From Plasmopara viticola (Eukaryota > Oomycota > Peronosporomycetes > Peronosporales > Peronosporaceae): a stretch of 64,000 nt of DNA. A model generated the notes under the pieces. That model made no database searches and was not told the origin of the DNA. It was given only the letters and a program-made list of their open reading frames with translations. How positions within the stretch are numbered: the stretch's first letter is position 1; each line of letters starts with the position of its first letter. A program made the position numbers and the translations under genes. The DNA is taken from positions 1-64,000 of the forward strand of contig MBPM02000151.1 in NCBI GenBank assembly GCA_001695595.3. Reading direction: 5' to 3'. This document shows, in pieces, positions 18,063-29,338 of this stretch.

Positions 18063-18455
18063 TGTATTTATAGTTGATATTCTGACACTGATAAATACTT
18101 GCACAAATCAAGTCATTTTCTTCGCAAATTTTTATTATGTCTGATCCTGTATGCTTATTTATTTTTGAACAACTTAGTCTAATATCTTCAAAATCAATAT
18201 TATCGGTATCATCGGTACTATCGGTATCTATAGGTTTATGAAGCTTAACATCTTCAGCATAACCAGTATTATCGGTATCGGATAGATATTTATATAGACA
18301 CAAAGAGCATGGATATTACATAAATATATTTGTATCTGCAGTTGTTCAATCACCCAGTTGGGTGATGTCAAAAACCCAACGTTGGGTTATATCATTTGAT
18401 TGGCTGAAACATGGATAGAGTGAACGTCCCTCACTCACAGAAAGCAATTGGAAAC

Positions 18456-20277
18456 ATGGTGAAGCTGTTCTGCGCGCTCGTTGGAGTGAAGGGAAACGCC
18501 TTCTCCGTGACGATTGATGCGAGCGAGTCTGTGGATGACTTGAAGGACGCGATCAAGGCGAAGAATGAGAAGACAATCCCGTGTGATCCACGGGAACTGC
18601 AGCTGTTCCTCGCCAAGAAGGGCGACGCGTGGTTGGATCGAGATGGCGCGGAAAATTTAACGCTCGATGAGAATGGACACCCGGAAGGGTTTGCACACAT
18701 GGACGAGTTAAATTGGATTGTGGATTACTACGGCGAAGAATTTCAAGCAAAACGAGGGGAAATCCACGTGTTGGTGGTGGTTCCGGAAGTTGATCAGGAG
18801 CAATGGGATGAGCAACGGGCACGCAAGAAGGCCAGATCATTGACTGTCATCGAGGTCGAGAGGATGGATTCAATTGCAGCCACCTTGGATATCGGCAGGT
18901 GGCAAATTGGTGGCATCGCACTCGACATTCGCCACGTCGAGCCGGATTTTCCCGCGTGTTTCTATGTTCGGGAGGAAACGCAGGACATCATCAAGGTATT
19001 CAACGACCATATGGAAAAGCAGCTCAGCACTGTGTTTGTGGGGACACCTGGTGTTGGGAAGAGCATGATGGTCGTGTTGTTTGCGTTCTACATGGCTTTG
19101 CTTCAACAGAAACGCGTCGTCTTGTTTCGGAAGCTGAAAAAGGAAGGATTCTCCTTGCTGTATCTGATGGAAAGAACAAGCAATATTGGCGAAGTAACAA
19201 GGCGAGCTTGAGTGATCTTGATGAACTGCGTGGTCAAGATTTTGAATTGTGTCTGGACGGTCTCATGCACAAGGACATTGCCGAAAACTTTGCAACGCTG
19301 GCGTCGTTCCGATTGCTTGCCACGTCTGTCCAGTACCCAATGAAGGACGACGACCTTCCCGTACTCAGACAATGTCTCGTTCCCTTTTGGTCGAAATCGG
19401 ATCTGAACAAGATTGGCGCGCGCATGAGTTGGACCGAACACGATATCAAGGAGAGATACTACTTCTCGGGTGGAAACTTGCGCGATTTCTTGTCGGGAAC
19501 GAATGCTACCAGGCTTGCAATCAACCAAGCAATTGCTGTCGTCTGTAAGTATACTGCAGAACTGCTCAATTCTCAGTACGGGCTCGCGTCGGTGCGTCAA
19601 GTTGATCGCTTACGTATGACGACAACCCGATTGCACGACAAGACAAGCGATTTGATGAAGTATTTGGATTGTGGGGAGTGGCTTTGTGTGATCACCTCCG
19701 AGTATGCGTTGAGGCAACTTGGCAAAATCGTAGCGCCATCTTACTATGAGGAGTTGTGGTCAAAAGGTCGCATGCTTGGCGACGATGGGTTGATGGGAAT
19801 TGCATTCGAGAATTACGTGCATGCGATGGCAAGAGACGGACAGAAGCTCGAGTTGCAGGTGAGGACGTACGACCGAAGAAAAAGAACCAGCATACATATG
19901 CTGCGTTGGAATTCGAAGCCAACGCGTATCTCTATGAAGGCACTGATGCAGCGGAATGCGAAGCAATCATGCAGCAACTTGCGGATGTCGACTATTGGTA
20001 TCCCTGCACACGTTGTTTGGAGACTATCGACAGTGTTGCCAAGCTGAACATGGGTGGGGAACATAACGTGGTTGGCTTGATCCAAATAACGAAGTCCGAC
20101 AATCATAAAATTGACTCAGTGGCACTTGAGAAGTATGCGAAGATGTTTCCGGACGGTGCCAGATATATTGCGCTGGTGCCAGACAAGGAGACCAGTGATA
20201 AATTTCGACTTGCTCCAGCTGATCCTCCAACCCAAGTGTTGTTGTACGTTGCGTATGTCGCAACCTGGAGTCCTTGA
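18456..20277 (+). pseudogene. Crinkler (CRN) effector, copy 3, two frameshifts
   Basis: The conserved CRN start is ATG 18456; an in-frame ATG at 18411 exists only because of local changes in this copy. LQLFLAK is at 18597, with the same N-terminal variant as copy 2. The first frame ends at 19211 after a one-base loss near 19162, at the same site as in copy 2. A second frame carries the central domain to about 19880, where a run of five A replaces the six A of copies 1 and 2. The last part ends at 20277. The centre (about 19160-19690) is clearly more divergent from copy 1 at the protein level than the flanks, for example QYGLASVRQVDRLRM versus [15 protein letters not shown]. Confidence 0.85.
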
Positions 20278-20588
20278 AACCATGTGCTGCAGAATTATGC
20301 TTTTCTCTGATAGCCTGTCTAAGCCGATAGTGTTGTGGTGGTAGCGATTTGCCTCCTATCCTCAGCTACCTGTTGAACACTGTATTGATTCCAAAATGCT
20401 CGTTGGTTCTGATCACCTGTATGATCTAATAACCTGCTGGATCGCGACAAGGAATTGACCAATGTTACAGCACATGTATGAACCAAACTGACTGTCAAGG
20501 ACATACGATCGACAGCTGTGATGCGAGGACGGTGGATCGACTGCGTATATGAGAAACAGCTCTGGTTGAGGCCTGTTCATGAGACTAT

Positions 20589-20781
20589 CATACCTTGAGA
20601 TGGCATACCCATGGATAAGAATGTCATCCCCATGGATAAGAATGGAATCCCCATGGATAAGAATGGAATACCTCGGGATGAGGAAACCATACCCAGGGGT
20701 AAGAATGGAATACCTTGGGATTAGGAACCATACCCAGGGATAGTATCCAAGGATGAGAATGCCATACCCATGGATGAGAAT
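20589..20781. repeat. Minisatellite downstream of CRN copy 3
   Basis: Same array. One perfect unit is changed from GTCATCC to GGAATCC, so the three arrays have begun to diverge unit by unit. Confidence 0.85.
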
Positions 20782-20851
20782 TTGGAAACATGCAGGCTTT
20801 TCAAAAGTGATAGTTTTAACAATGGAGATTTCAGACAAAAAAATAACTCGA

Positions 20852-21169
20852 TTAATTTAATTCTGTCCTAAATTCGTTCAAGTTTTCTTTCAATGATGGA
20901 CATTTATTGTTGATGTATTCATTTTTACACATCCAATTGAAATATTGCTTATCGTTTTCAACAATCCACTTAACGGATTTGTTTTTATGTTTGCCCCAAC
21001 GCATGATATAACTATCGTCTCCATCTTGGAACTTGCCTTGTAAAAATCGTTTGACATCCGATTCTTCGGATTGTTGGTTGTATAACCATCGACAGTATGA
21101 CGCATCTTGCGCATATACTTCCTCAAGAGCCTTTCCTTTGTATTTTCCGAACTCTAAAATTACTGACAT
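20852..21169 (-). CDS. Tandem DUF3820-like protein, copy 3
   Basis: Intact 105-aa duplicate. A three-base loss beside the stop moves the end to EFRTELN, the only change visible. Together with the protease it is one of two genes with no break in any unit. Confidence 0.65.
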   Translation of the reverse strand: MSVILEFGKYKGKALEEVYAQDASYCRWLYNQQSEESDVKRFLQGKFQDGDDSYIMRWGKHKNKSVKWIVENDKQYFNWMCKNEYINNKCPSLKENLNEFRTELN

Positions 21170-21612
21170 GTTTATGTGTAGTGTATGGTGTATCCCTATA
21201 TACTATATAGAAAGATAATTCAGGATAACAATCAAAACTAATGATACTCTCAGAGCGTCTGATAGGTTCGATTGAAGGCTCTGGGTGGTTTGTGTGCTTT
21301 AGTGTTTTCTACCCATCGATACCATAGGATGGGGCTTGTCAAAATTAGATTTTTTATTTTTTTCTGTTTCTAATAGTGTAGGTTTGGGGGCCAATGAGTG
21401 TGTATAAAGAGCGGTTAGGTTTGGGTGACGTCCCTTTCAACGGCGGTTAAGCGCACGAAGTCTGAGTAACCGCAATTGATCTCGACATTGCACGCGTCAG
21501 GTCAAAGCACTTGACGGATGAGGGGCAAGTTGGCTCGAGCGTAGAACAAGAACACTTTTCGACCGGTGAAGGCGATGCACGCAGCTTTGCATTTTGCCTT
21601 GAATGATCAATA

Positions 21613-21774
21613 TCACTCATTAGCAACGGCTATTGCGAAATTTACACTGTGCACTGTAAATATGTTCTTCTTATACTGCTTCTCAAACGGCTTTGTCAAA
21701 GACACGTGAAAAGGCTCAAGTTGCGTACGCATAGCTGGATGATAACAATCAAAGTCAATAAGGTAAGGATGACA
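21613..21774 (-). pseudogene. Possible DDE (pogo/Tigger-type) transposase remnant
   Basis: A 53-codon minus-strand stretch bounded by stops contains TQLEPFHVSLTKPFEKQYKK. It resembles the T-x-L-Q-P-L-D-V-x-x-F-x-P-F-K segment that precedes the last part of DDE_1 transposases. It overlaps the tail of unit 3, which suggests the virus sat beside or inside an old transposon. The match is short and the call tentative. Confidence 0.35.
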
Positions 21775-24149
21775 TTATTAAGCGTTAGGCACCTTCCGAT
21801 GGACATTATCTAAAATAAACTCGGACAAATCTTAGTGACGGGCTTGAATATGTCACGTTATATCAATTGTCAGCATTTACCACATACACATAAAGACTTG
21901 GCATCGGTAAGGGTAAAGCTGAGCTGGAACAGCGAGGACCACTGGTTAAGACACAACATTCATTTACCTCCTGCAACAGGAGATCATCGAAGCAATTAAC
22001 TGGAAAAGAAGGTGACAGTCGAAATGAATAATGTCCATTCTCGACATCACCTAATTTTCTACCTATCATGTCGTCATTTTAGAGAAGAAATCACTGTCAG
22101 ACGCTCAAATTTGGGTTTGGGCGCTTACCATGTTTATACGGAATCCTAGGTTATCTCTTTCGTCCTCTGGTTGGCTGCAGTGAGTTGTTTAGACTAAAAA
22201 ACAACTGTAATATTGTACCCGTCAACCTTCAAAAGCAAAGATTCTCTTAATTGTACTCCTGTACCGCATACGCACACAAGGCTAATTTTGCATACTTTAA
22301 ACCTGACTCCATCTCCCACAGCTCCGGAGTATTGGCCGCCATGTCGGCTCTTAAGGGGGCGGGGTCAGTTGATCGTAGACACTAATACAGCGCAATCCGT
22401 CGTAGTTTGAGCTTCTTTGCGACCCCAAGGGGAGTGCGGACGATGTAGCATTTGTACGATAGTGTCGAAATTTTCTTTGCTAAACCCCTCGCAGCTATGT
22501 CGGCACAGCAATTGGCACCTATCACAGCTCCTGCAGCGGCCAATCGCGATGGCGAGGGTAACTCCGACGATTGACAGCAGTATTCGTGGCCCGGGAACTT
22601 CGTCCCCAGCCTTTTGAGCTTTCCGCACTGTCGAAGGACAGTCAATTTTCACATCGTTGGCAAGGTTAAGGCCGATGTCGACGTCAATGCCGATGTCAGA
22701 GTTTCCCACCTTGGTCAAGGAAGATCGGAAGAGGCTGCGGTAGATTAGCGCTAGTTCCCCTATATGCATGAAGACGCACAATTTACAACTGTCCGCTTTT
22801 TATACGTTTCTATCCTCGAAAAGTGATTTCGAGTTGTATTTATACATTGTGGTGGTTGGAGGTACATTGTGTCGGTCGGGGGGTAATTAATACATCCTTT
22901 CAATGAGAAATGAAGTCGATTTAGGATACACCGTTTGAAAATGTAAGCTCAGTATTTTCTTACGCCATAAAATATCGTTTTATCGCACCGTTCAAGATGC
23001 TTGTAAGGCATGGGTCCGTGGTCACTATTGGCCGTTCCGAAAACACTCAGTGAGCAGTCTTAAAAGGTATTGACATTTACAGTCTACAGTTCTCGTACAG
23101 ATCCCGGAATTTGATAAGAGCTTTTCCCTGCGCTCGATCTTGCTGGTATGGCAAGTACGGTCGGCTGGTAGTGTCTATACTTCCCGCCATGTTGACTATC
23201 AGATTAAGAGCATGATACTTATTTTAATATACTCTTAGCCTGATAGTCTCTCGGTCGGCCGAGCGCGGAGCTCACTGCGAAGAGAAGCGGTTTCTCGACG
23301 CAAATTAAACCTCACAATGAGACGCCCGGCGTCAAATGGTTCCCCATCGGGAAGGTCTGTCTCTTTCTCATCGAATCGAATGTCCAACCAATGATGAGAC
23401 TTATCGTTGCTCGGCGTTGAGTGATTTACATGACCTTGTTTAGTGATTTCGGCCGCTTACGTATAAAGAATATGGCTATCTTTGGTGACCAGTTCTCTGC
23501 TTTGTAAATCTTCTAATAAAATGATCATGATTTCGGTGAAATACGTTTACCGTTTACAAATTATTTCGGCTTGTGAATCAGAGGCTCGTAAACAACCCAC
23601 ATGGGTCACTGGATATTTGTTCGTACATTTTTTTTTACCGGAAAACGAAAGCTTTGATCGCGCTCGTTATTAGCCTCGTCGCCACTACTTGTTGCACGGC
23701 AATGTCGGAGATCACTGTCCTCATGTAAACGGACTTCAGATTTGAAGACGATGTGGGTCGAATCCGCTTTGTCTCCACATGGCTGCTGTCGCTGCCTTTG
23801 TCTGGGTTGGCGAGCCTTAAGGATCGCAGCTTGTGAGTTTTGAAGACGCCGTGTGTCAAGGCAGCTCCAACGCTGGGCGCAAAGAGTTTGAGACCGACGT
23901 TTCGGCAGTCGCCTCTGCACCCAAGGCTTTGTACACTCGTGTCATGAGAAGAGTGACATGGTGTATAAATATTTAACGACTTAAAATTACCCGACACAAA
24001 TCCGCATTCAGTAATAATATTGTTTATTATTCTTTATGTACACAATATATTTGTGCATATGGGAGGACTATTGAACAAATTTCCAATCTTTGTACCCCCT
24101 CCGATCTGCTAGCACTCGTACCTTGCTATTCTGCTATTATAAAGCCGTG
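21775..24149. other. Unassigned DNA, no gene supported
   Basis: Several open stretches (for example minus 22365-22781, 138 codons, Cys-rich) show no recognisable domain, and neighbouring frames are equally open. Composition is mixed, suggesting decayed transposon sequence. Nothing else stands out. Confidence 0.4.
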
Positions 24150-26707
24150 TCACTCGCCGTCGCAATGACCAATGGCAATAGTTTCCGCGCGTCGCCCTGG
24201 CACCACCAAGTCGTGACTGTTCTGTTCCTTGTCGCTGTTGCTGCTCCTAGCGCTGGGCAATGTACTACTGCTCGAAGAGCGCAATTCGTATCGATAGGCC
24301 TCCATTGCTCTTCGGAGATTGGCTGAATGAGCTTCAACTCGTTTGCTGGCTTTCGCTCGAGCCTCGGCGGCTATTGCAGACCGGCCCTTCTCCTCCTTCA
24401 TCATGTTTCTCCACTCTTCCTCACGCAAGCGAATGTGTAAAGTACGCTCTGCTTCTCGCTGTCGCTTTACTCGCTCTCTCTCGTCCGCATGTTCCAATTC
24501 CCTTCGTCGTTGACGAGTTTGCCCAACCTCCTCAAGGACCGCAGTCAATTCAGCTTCTAGCGACGCCTTCATAGCCGAGAGTCGAGCAACTTTGGCCTTC
24601 TGTAAAGCATTCTGGTGACCGATTTCGTTAAGCTTGAAGCTAATGCGATCGCGGTGTTTCGACTTTTTCAAATAGCTTTGCTTCACGTGCATGGAAAGCG
24701 ACATCTATCATATAGTTAAAAAACATAAGCTCATTTCAGCACCATTCATCTGACGAGAGTTTACCTTTTCCCGTAAATGTGCTTCCAACTCGATCATAAA
24801 TGTACTCGAATTCTCATCGTTTTGATTGTCTGATTCGCAGTAAGAGGACGATGAACGCGCAGTAGTTATCGTAGACGGCTGACGAAGACGAAAGGATTTT
24901 GCGCGAACCGCTTCGATCTTGACCATTTGCTCTTGCAATCGAAGTGCAGCTGCCTGACGTTCGACTTCTTGATCACGTTCACGCTGCAGCTTGGCGTGCT
25001 GAATCTGCTTTGCACGCTCTTGAGCAAGCGCGAGGGCCACCGAGACCTTTTCAGCGTTCGCCTTTGCCACTATAATGGGATCAGGCTGCTCGTCTGTCTG
25101 GTTGTCTGAGCGCTTTTGCTTTCGCTTGCGCCGTTTTTGGCGCGGTTTTTGCTGTCTATCATGCGAATCGGAGCTCGTCTGAGACGCCCGACTTCCATGC
25201 TTTCGGCTTGGGACTATACTACTGCCAGAACAAGAGGACAACGCGGATAACCTGCGTGAGACCAATTCGTCTCTATACTGAGAGGCCTTGATGTCATCGT
25301 GTGATGAAATCGGGCTGGATAAGGACATTGGGTCAGAAGGTTTTACAGAACCATCTCGATTCGAACTGCAAGGCTGAACCGCGTCGAGGACCTCATTTAT
25401 CCCATCTTGCCACCTTTGCGACGGTGTCGTCGGTTTTGACTCTAAACGAGATCTACTAGACGACCGCTGTCTGTCGATTGAGTTATTGCGCCAGGGTAGT
25501 ACTGGCCTAGAAGTGGCTGCCAAGGACCCTCGACCAAACTCTGGCGTTGAGACTCTGTGAAGAGAACGTAAAGGCTTAGCGGTTGAAGGCAAAATAGTGC
25601 TCAGTGGAGCATAGCTAACGTGGCGAAATGTCTCTTGGATTTGAGCTTCTTGCTCGGCGAAAAAGCGGCCAATCTTCTCAATGAGGTTTGTCATCCTCTT
25701 CCTCGTCTGGCCGCTTTTGCTCAAGAGCTCTATAAATAGTGCCATTAGCTAAACCTTTCAAACAAAATAAACCTTTCACAAAGCATGCAGCCTATTGGAT
25801 CCCTGCAACGCGCTGCTCCATCACGCGAACTTCCTCTAGAAGATTCCTTTGTGCCACGAGCGTCTCTTGTGCCAGTCGCAATATTAAATCCAGCTTTGCC
25901 CTCGAAATGACCTCACCGTCACTGTCACCGTTCGATCCCGACGTGAAGGATGGGTACATCTCTGTTGTCGATATATTTCCAGTCGATGCTGCTACGTCTA
26001 TATTTGCATCCTCAATGGTTGACGACGAGTCTGGCAGAGTCGATGCAGATGCGTCTGATGGCCGTGATTGTTCACTATTGGATCGAGACATACTGGCGCT
26101 GTCCTTCGGCCTCCCCCGTGCGAAATCATGACGAATTTGCTCGAGCTCATTGATCAGCACTCGGATTTCCATTTGTTCCTTCATAAATCGCCTCGTAGCT
26201 CTGCCACAACACAAGGCAAACCTCGCTTAATTCTCGATCTTATTCATCATTCAAACAATCCCAAGAAACTCACCCTTGACGCCGCGAAGTACCTCGTCGG
26301 CTATAATTGGTACATTCACTGCGTCTATTGCGTACAAGCTTCAAAAATGCTGCGTAATTCAGTCTTGGCTCATTGAGATTACCCCCTTGGTAGTAAAATT
26401 CATCGTACCCCTGCTCGAGCAGCTGCTCGGTCGTCTTTCGATCTGGAATCTTTTGCAGCTGTTTGGCACATTGGACGTATTTCCGGAGAAGAATGAGCTG
26501 AATCCCTTTGCCAATTTTGTGGCGTCGGCGGACGCCTGGGCGGTGCAATTGGGCCTGCAGCGAACCATCTTTTTCGACTATATCTGATGCTTCGCCTCGT
26601 TTGCCTCGAAAGGGGCTAGATGGAGCGTGCAAGCGAAGAAGTGTGTGGTCATTGGAGCTCTCATCAGCTTCGACATGGCCTAGCTCGTCGACACCGAGAA
26701 TGTCCAT
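24150..26707 (-). CDS. Ser-rich coiled-coil protein, four exons
   Basis: Exons 26274-26707, 25810-26200, 24765-25748 and 24150-24704 sum to 788 codons. The introns are 73, 61 and 60 nt with GT..AG ends; the second donor could instead be at 25824. Start ATG 26707. Exon 1 has a basic region followed by a helical part. The middle is low-complexity, rich in Ser and Arg, with a strongly basic cluster (KRRKRKQKR) that could be a nuclear signal. The last 250 residues are long charged helices rich in Ala, Glu, Arg and Gln, probably coiled coil. No enzyme motif is visible and I do not recognise the family. It lies 81 nt before the UPF0489 gene on the same strand. Confidence 0.6.
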
Positions 26708-26788
26708 ACGTTGACTTGAACGCTCAGATTTGATGTTGTCAATTAAACATTATTTTTTAAAAGTAATAAAATCTATTTAAGGTCAGAT

Positions 26789-28188
26789 CTATAGAGGATC
26801 GTGGTTCTTGATCGACAAATCTCCATATACTTTCGCAAGCATATCCAGCACACTTTTAAGAACGACATTCTCCTGATGTGGTGGCAAGAACTCGTCGCCT
26901 GTGGATTTCGCTATTGTCACGATCGCGGGAGCGTCTAGAGCATGCACTCGAAGAAATTGCTCTAGTCCGTTGATCATAAAGTCAATTTCCTCCACTGAGC
27001 TTTCGTGGTGAGGCAGGTCAAGAAATGGGCCCGCTGTCCAAATCTCACGTCGAGCTTCTTTAACGTCGCGATATTGCTCAAGTACTTGGATAAAGTCGTG
27101 TAACAGTCTTGCGGCATTTACACTATGCGCGTATAATGGGGCAAGTTCATTGACAACTCGAGTGTATTTCGACGTGCGTTTTACAGCATCTTCCACTTCA
27201 TCGGCTATCTCGAGACGTTTGATCAGCAAACCGAATGCTCTTCTCTCAGCATTTCGTTGCTCAGGTCGCATAAAGTCAAGGGGACATACTTTGTAGCGCA
27301 CGGAGGAGAATACTTGCATCACAGTCTTTACTGCTGCGCCATCAATTTGTGTCTCCAATTCTGACTAGAAAGTTAAGAATTCCGTCATACAACTTCGACA
27401 TTTACTATCTACTAATTACCTTTGCGAAACGGATTCCACGTCGAGAAGTAGTCGAGATCGATGTCTAGGATAAAAGCCTTGGAGTTTTTTTGAGCGGCTG
27501 AAAACGCATCCGTCGCTACAGCGGCAGCATCGTTGCAAGAAGTTGTTTCCACAACGAACAAGTCCCACTCTTGTATTGTTGATGAATCCATCTCCTCCAC
27601 AGTAGAGTAAAGGTCATCCTCTACAAAGTGGGGCAGCTCACATGTAACCCCCATTGCACCTAAAACACTTCAGTGACTCATCCCTTCTTTACTATTATTT
27701 TCAAATTCGCAGTACCAACCATTCAACTTGCATTTTCCAACTCTGACCTTATTAAATGTTCCAAGTGGCATCTACACTCATTAAGTATGAAATTTGAGGT
27801 CTGAAAAAATGCCGATTGGCCAATTGTGACGCGCACCTGCGTCGCCCACGAGGGTTTGAGCCACGTGATCTGGTTCACGTGTCCTGCAAACACCAGAGGC
27901 AACAAAAATTCTGCAATGCCTGCGGCGGAATCATCCAAATAGTCGTAAAGTGCCTCAGGTTCAAAGATCACGTTCGTGTCCGTCGTAGCAGAGAAGGATA
28001 GATCCGGATGTGCGTCCACATGCAGCACGTGGATGTGTGAAAAAGGCAGGCGGCGCTGGCGAATAGCCTGCACCAGCACAGAAATCTCAGCAATTATTGA
28101 ATTGCAGTCTTTGTTGAGTCGAAACAACCAAGTGAATGTCCGGCAGACAGTGGTGATGGTCGTCCACAATCACTACAGGCACAGTCAT
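26789..28188 (-). CDS. UPF0489 (C5orf22-like) family protein
   Basis: Exons 28129-28188, 27728-28067, 27420-27659 and 26789-27360 sum to 404 codons. The introns are 61, 68 and 59 nt. The start MTVPVVIVDDHHHCLPDI joins in frame to AIRQRRLPFSHIHVLHVDAHPDL, giving the DHH and D-x-H-P-D-L motifs of UPF0489. Exon 3 holds the second signature ILDIDLDYFSTWNPF. The Asp/His-rich motifs suggest a metal-dependent hydrolase fold resembling arginase/deacetylase, but the biochemical role is not established as far as I know. A 36-nt stretch at 27804-27839 could be a very short intron; leaving it in keeps the frame. Confidence 0.8.
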
Positions 28189-28858
28189 GGTATATTAGTT
28201 TTGGTATCAAATTAGATTTTTCATTGTAAAAAATGTACGACATTATTAACGTGAAAGTAATTACTGATGGAGGATTGAGATTTGAAAACATATTCGCCAT
28301 TGTCGGTATTACACCGCTGAATAAATGATGTGGTCCTTCGCAACAAGATTTGTGCACAGTATGGCAAACAAGTCCATTGAAGTCCTCCCGAAGAGGTAGC
28401 TCCTACCACTAGGAGTTCAACACAAGGATTACTGTGGCAAGAAAGGGTCTCCTGGTGCACGTGAAGGATGGGTGATATTACCTGGTAAATGACTCCAAGG
28501 CGTTTAACAAAAGCATGGTTTTTAACATCAAAGAATGGCCGACAGGCCTCCACATGCGTTTAAAATGGATATACAATTTATATGTTTAATGACACCAAAT
28601 TGCTCAGGGCGTTGAAATCCAGCACTGAAACAAAATTTGGTCGGCAACACGCACCACAGAGATACAGAAAACACCCAGCAAATTTTACAATCGCCCGATA
28701 CTGCACAACCGTGTGACAAGAAAGCGTTGACACCGCGACTGCAAAATCATAAGAGGCATCAATACGGCAGAGCATCGAGACAATGGGAGAGTCGATTAAT
28801 TTTTTGTGCCAGCTGGTAATTTTTTTTTCGACAGTCTGCTGGCGGGATGTGAGTTGAC
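28189..28858. other. Intergenic, no gene recognised
   Basis: Overlapping minus-strand open stretches (28221-28553, 28528-28775) are Cys-rich but show no domain, start context or splice pattern that would make a convincing gene. Confidence 0.4.
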
Positions 28859-28987
28859 TTATCGATTGTGGCGAGAAGAAAGTGCATCATGCGGATTCAA
28901 GTCCAGAGAAATGTAAGGATTTAGAGAAGTCGCACAGGATGAGGCCACGGAGAAAGCAATTGGTGGGTATGAGATTTTTTTTGGGCA

Positions 28988-29338
28988 ATGAAGGCCGAGG
29001 CGACGGTGGCGAACGGCTGTAAATTTTGGGTATGTGGCCAAGCTGGCTATTCTAAAAGAGACTGCCAGAAGCAGAATGGCATCGAGAAAGATAATCCTTT
29101 GGTGAGTAACAGTGTGATGACTGTAGGGGCACCACACGTAATACCCATCTCACTGGTTGTGAAGCGATCGATTTTGGTCGAGAGGTCCGCTGGCGAGCGT
29201 CAAAAAGCTTCGGCTAGCTCGTTAGGGTACAAACAAGCTCGCTGCATCGGAAGGCTTGCCTTTAACGATGATCGAGGACCAGCACATTCCGGGACACGAC
29301 AAATGTCTGATTTTTATTGGCAAGCTAACAAGACGTAG
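28988..29338 (+). pseudogene. Possible retrotransposon gag remnant with zinc knuckle
   Basis: A 116-codon frame begins at ATG 28988 and contains WVCGQAGYSKRDC. This looks like a CCHC zinc knuckle in which the first Cys and the His have been replaced (Phe and Tyr). Basic, low-complexity sequence follows. No pol domain is found downstream, so at best it is a fragment. Confidence 0.35.

Larger units (their letters stand above)
16797..21645. repeat. Tandem unit 3 (4849 bp)
   Basis: The same gene order again. It lacks roughly 100 nt near 21424, in the spacer between the DUF3820-like gene and the unit tail, and about 40 nt in the CRN 3' flank near 20523. Its right end continues into unrelated flank at 21646, so it marks the original right boundary of the duplicated block. 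Confidence 0.95.

Noticed and set aside
22365..22781. 138-codon Cys-rich ORF as a gene
   Set aside because: Other frames are equally open, there is no domain, and the start context is unremarkable.
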